Assembly (NCBI GenBank): GCA_003427395.1
Contig: BFEA01000301.1
Span: forward strand, 1,936,605-1,978,244
Direction of reading: 5' to 3'
Source: Chara braunii
Lineage: Eukaryota; Streptophyta; Charophyceae; Charales; Characeae
Length of the DNA stretch: 41,640 nt
The position numbers and the translations under genes are program-made. Positions 40,467 to 41,640 of this stretch are shown here, in pieces (the first letter of the stretch is position 1; each line of letters begins with the position of its first letter). The notes under the pieces are model-generated. The model had not been told where the DNA came from and searched no databases. It saw only the letters and a program-made list of their open reading frames with translations.

Positions 40467-41524
40467 GTGCGGTACCGGACCGATGCGCTCGACAACGATG
40501 TCTATGCCATGCCGCCCTCGATCGACACTATGCTGACATCTTTCGTGAGTGTCAATCTCAGCCCCCCCCCCGACCCCACCAAGCTAGCCACGGTGCAGTG
40601 TACCGCTGAGGCCTCGCACATAACCCGCTTCCCGACCACCGAGTCGCGGTTTGCCCCTTTGGCTACCCCACCAAAGGATTCTCAGGACACAACAGACGCA
40701 GTTCCCTCTGCCCCACCGTCTGTCGAGGTACCGTCTGCCCCACAACAGATCGTCGCATCTAGTCCTTCCCCTCCGAGACTTCAAACGCGATGCACCATTC
40801 ACACAACTCGTTGTAGTGCCCAGCTGGCGACTCGTGATGACGTTGTGTCATCTCTCCTGGATTTGAGCATCCTTCAGGCTCGCCAGGAACGACTCACGGG
40901 ACATGTAAACATCTTGTGTCATTTTTTCGCTCTGCTCTCTGACCCTAATCGCACCCTCCCCATCATCCCTATTTACCTGGACGACATCTCGGTCTACAGT
41001 CGTACCTTAGAAGACTATCTCACACACCTCCGCGATGTCCTACAGCGCTTATGCAAGCATGACTTTTATGCCAATCTTAGTAAGTGTCGCTTTGCCCAGA
41101 GCAAAGTAGACTTCCTAGGACACCATGTGTCTGACCAAGGTCTCAAGATGGACGACGCGAAGCTCTTTGCTATTGCAGAGTGGACCGTCCCCACATCCGT
41201 CAAGCAGCTTCGCAGTTTTCTAGGCCTCACTAGTTACTATAGTAATTTCATCCGGGGATACTCTAGGTATTCCTACATCCTTACCTCCACTCTCCTCCCG
41301 AAGAACCCACCTTGATTTTGGACACCCTTCACGCCTTCGAGAAGGCGGTGACTTGTGCACCGGTTCTTCACCTCCCCGATTTTGATCGCTCCTTCATCGT
41401 CAGCACTGATGCGCCAGATTTTGGAGTAGGAGTTGTACTTTCTCAGGTTTTTCCCTCTCCTCCCGATTCCTTATCCTCATGTTTCTCCTTCCCCCCCTTC
41501 CCGCTGACAATGCTTCTCGACTGA
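40467..41524 (+). pseudogene. pol: Ty3/gypsy reverse transcriptase-RNase H fragment, 5'-truncated and frameshifted
   Basis: The first frame (40467-41315) has about 130 residues of Pro/Ser/Thr-rich sequence with no RT motif, then a few residues before YLDDISVYS (YLDD at residues 170-173), HVSDQGLKMDDAKLFAI and RSFLGLTSYYSNFIRGY, which are RT thumb and connection motifs. Fingers and motifs A and B are missing, so the RT is 5'-truncated and fused to unrelated sequence. A shift near 41,300-41,313 moves to a second frame with FIVSTDAPDFGVGVVLSQ, the start of RNase H with its catalytic Asp. That frame ends at 41524. It is on the opposite strand to the giant element and has a different sequence (YLDD against YIDD), so it is another family. 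Its 5' part overlaps the end of block B. Confidence 0.85.
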
Positions 41525-41640
41525 CGCTTATCCTCTCACCACTTNCGTCCACTGACAGTCCTCCCGTTACTTACTCCCCGACCATCGCGGAGGATGGGAC
41601 TGTCGAGGCTCGTGTTGGGATTGCTCGATCATCTTCTACT
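41525..41640. other. Right edge, probable continuation of the gypsy fragment
   Basis: CT-rich sequence with an N at 41545. RNase H motifs are not visible in any frame; the fragment is probably degraded or continues outside the window. Confidence 0.3.

Larger units (their letters stand above)
36640..40496 (+). repeat. Structured composite block, copy B
   Basis: Collinear with copy A and in the same orientation: the GGATTGCAAGCCGTAGGACC domain (from 36,839), eight stem-loops (37,203-37,877), five long hairpins (38,167-38,700), TGTTATCACTGATAACA (38986-39002), GACGTTGTAGTCCGTGGCA (from 39,534), CCTAGTCGACCGACG (about 40,075) and GAGGTAAGT (GT at 40307). Similarity to A stops after ACCGATGCGCTCGAC near 40,496. 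Downstream lies a broken plus-strand RT fragment, so block B may be the leader or LTR of a rearranged gypsy element, but no gag lies between them. Confidence 0.7.

Overview
The window looks like repeat-rich, mostly non-genic eukaryotic DNA. It has long low-complexity tracts, three minisatellite arrays, a 715-base assembly gap, several isolated single Ns and Ty3/gypsy retroelements on both strands; I recognise no host gene, tRNA or rRNA. The style of the Gag-Pol (a DGGA protease motif, a GPY-type integrase C-terminus, a very long element) suggests a streptophyte alga such as Chara, but that is inference from family resemblance only.

Left part (1-25,290): one very large LTR retrotransposon on the minus strand, read from right to left. 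The 5' LTR lies at about 23,573-25,290 and the 3' LTR at 1-1,823, running off the left edge. A polypurine tract sits directly beside the 3' LTR. From 5' to 3' the interior holds an unassigned leader, three minisatellites (91-, 80- and 53-bp units), the gap, a previously unnamed pre-gag ORF built of three diverged modules, gag, protease, RT/RNase H, integrase, a post-pol ORF with basic clusters and a SUMO-interacting-like motif, and a 3.6-kb non-coding tail. Every part except the gag core carries stops or frameshifts. The RT gene is split by a nested 2,256-bp element flanked by a 5-bp target duplication; removing it and one duplication copy restores the reading frame. The layout resembles Ogre/Tat giant elements (extra ORF before gag, long LTRs, tandem repeats).

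Right part (25,291-41,640): two diverged copies of one composite unit in the same orientation. Each has tandem units of about 165-185 bp, then a variable stretch, then a homologous block of about 3.9 kb (A, about 28,660-32,620; B, about 36,640-40,496). Inside each block is an array of stem-loops: 16 in A and 8 in B. The apical loops are nearly constant within a copy (TAAGTT in A, TAAGAT in B). The outer 5-8 bp stems differ from unit to unit but stay self-complementary, often through compensatory and G-U changes. A second family of longer hairpins, a perfect 7-bp palindrome and a GAGGTAAGT motif follow in the same order in both copies. This conserved structure despite sequence drift is the most unusual signal in the window and is explained by no feature type I recognise. 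Block B runs into a truncated plus-strand Ty3/gypsy RT fragment at the right edge.
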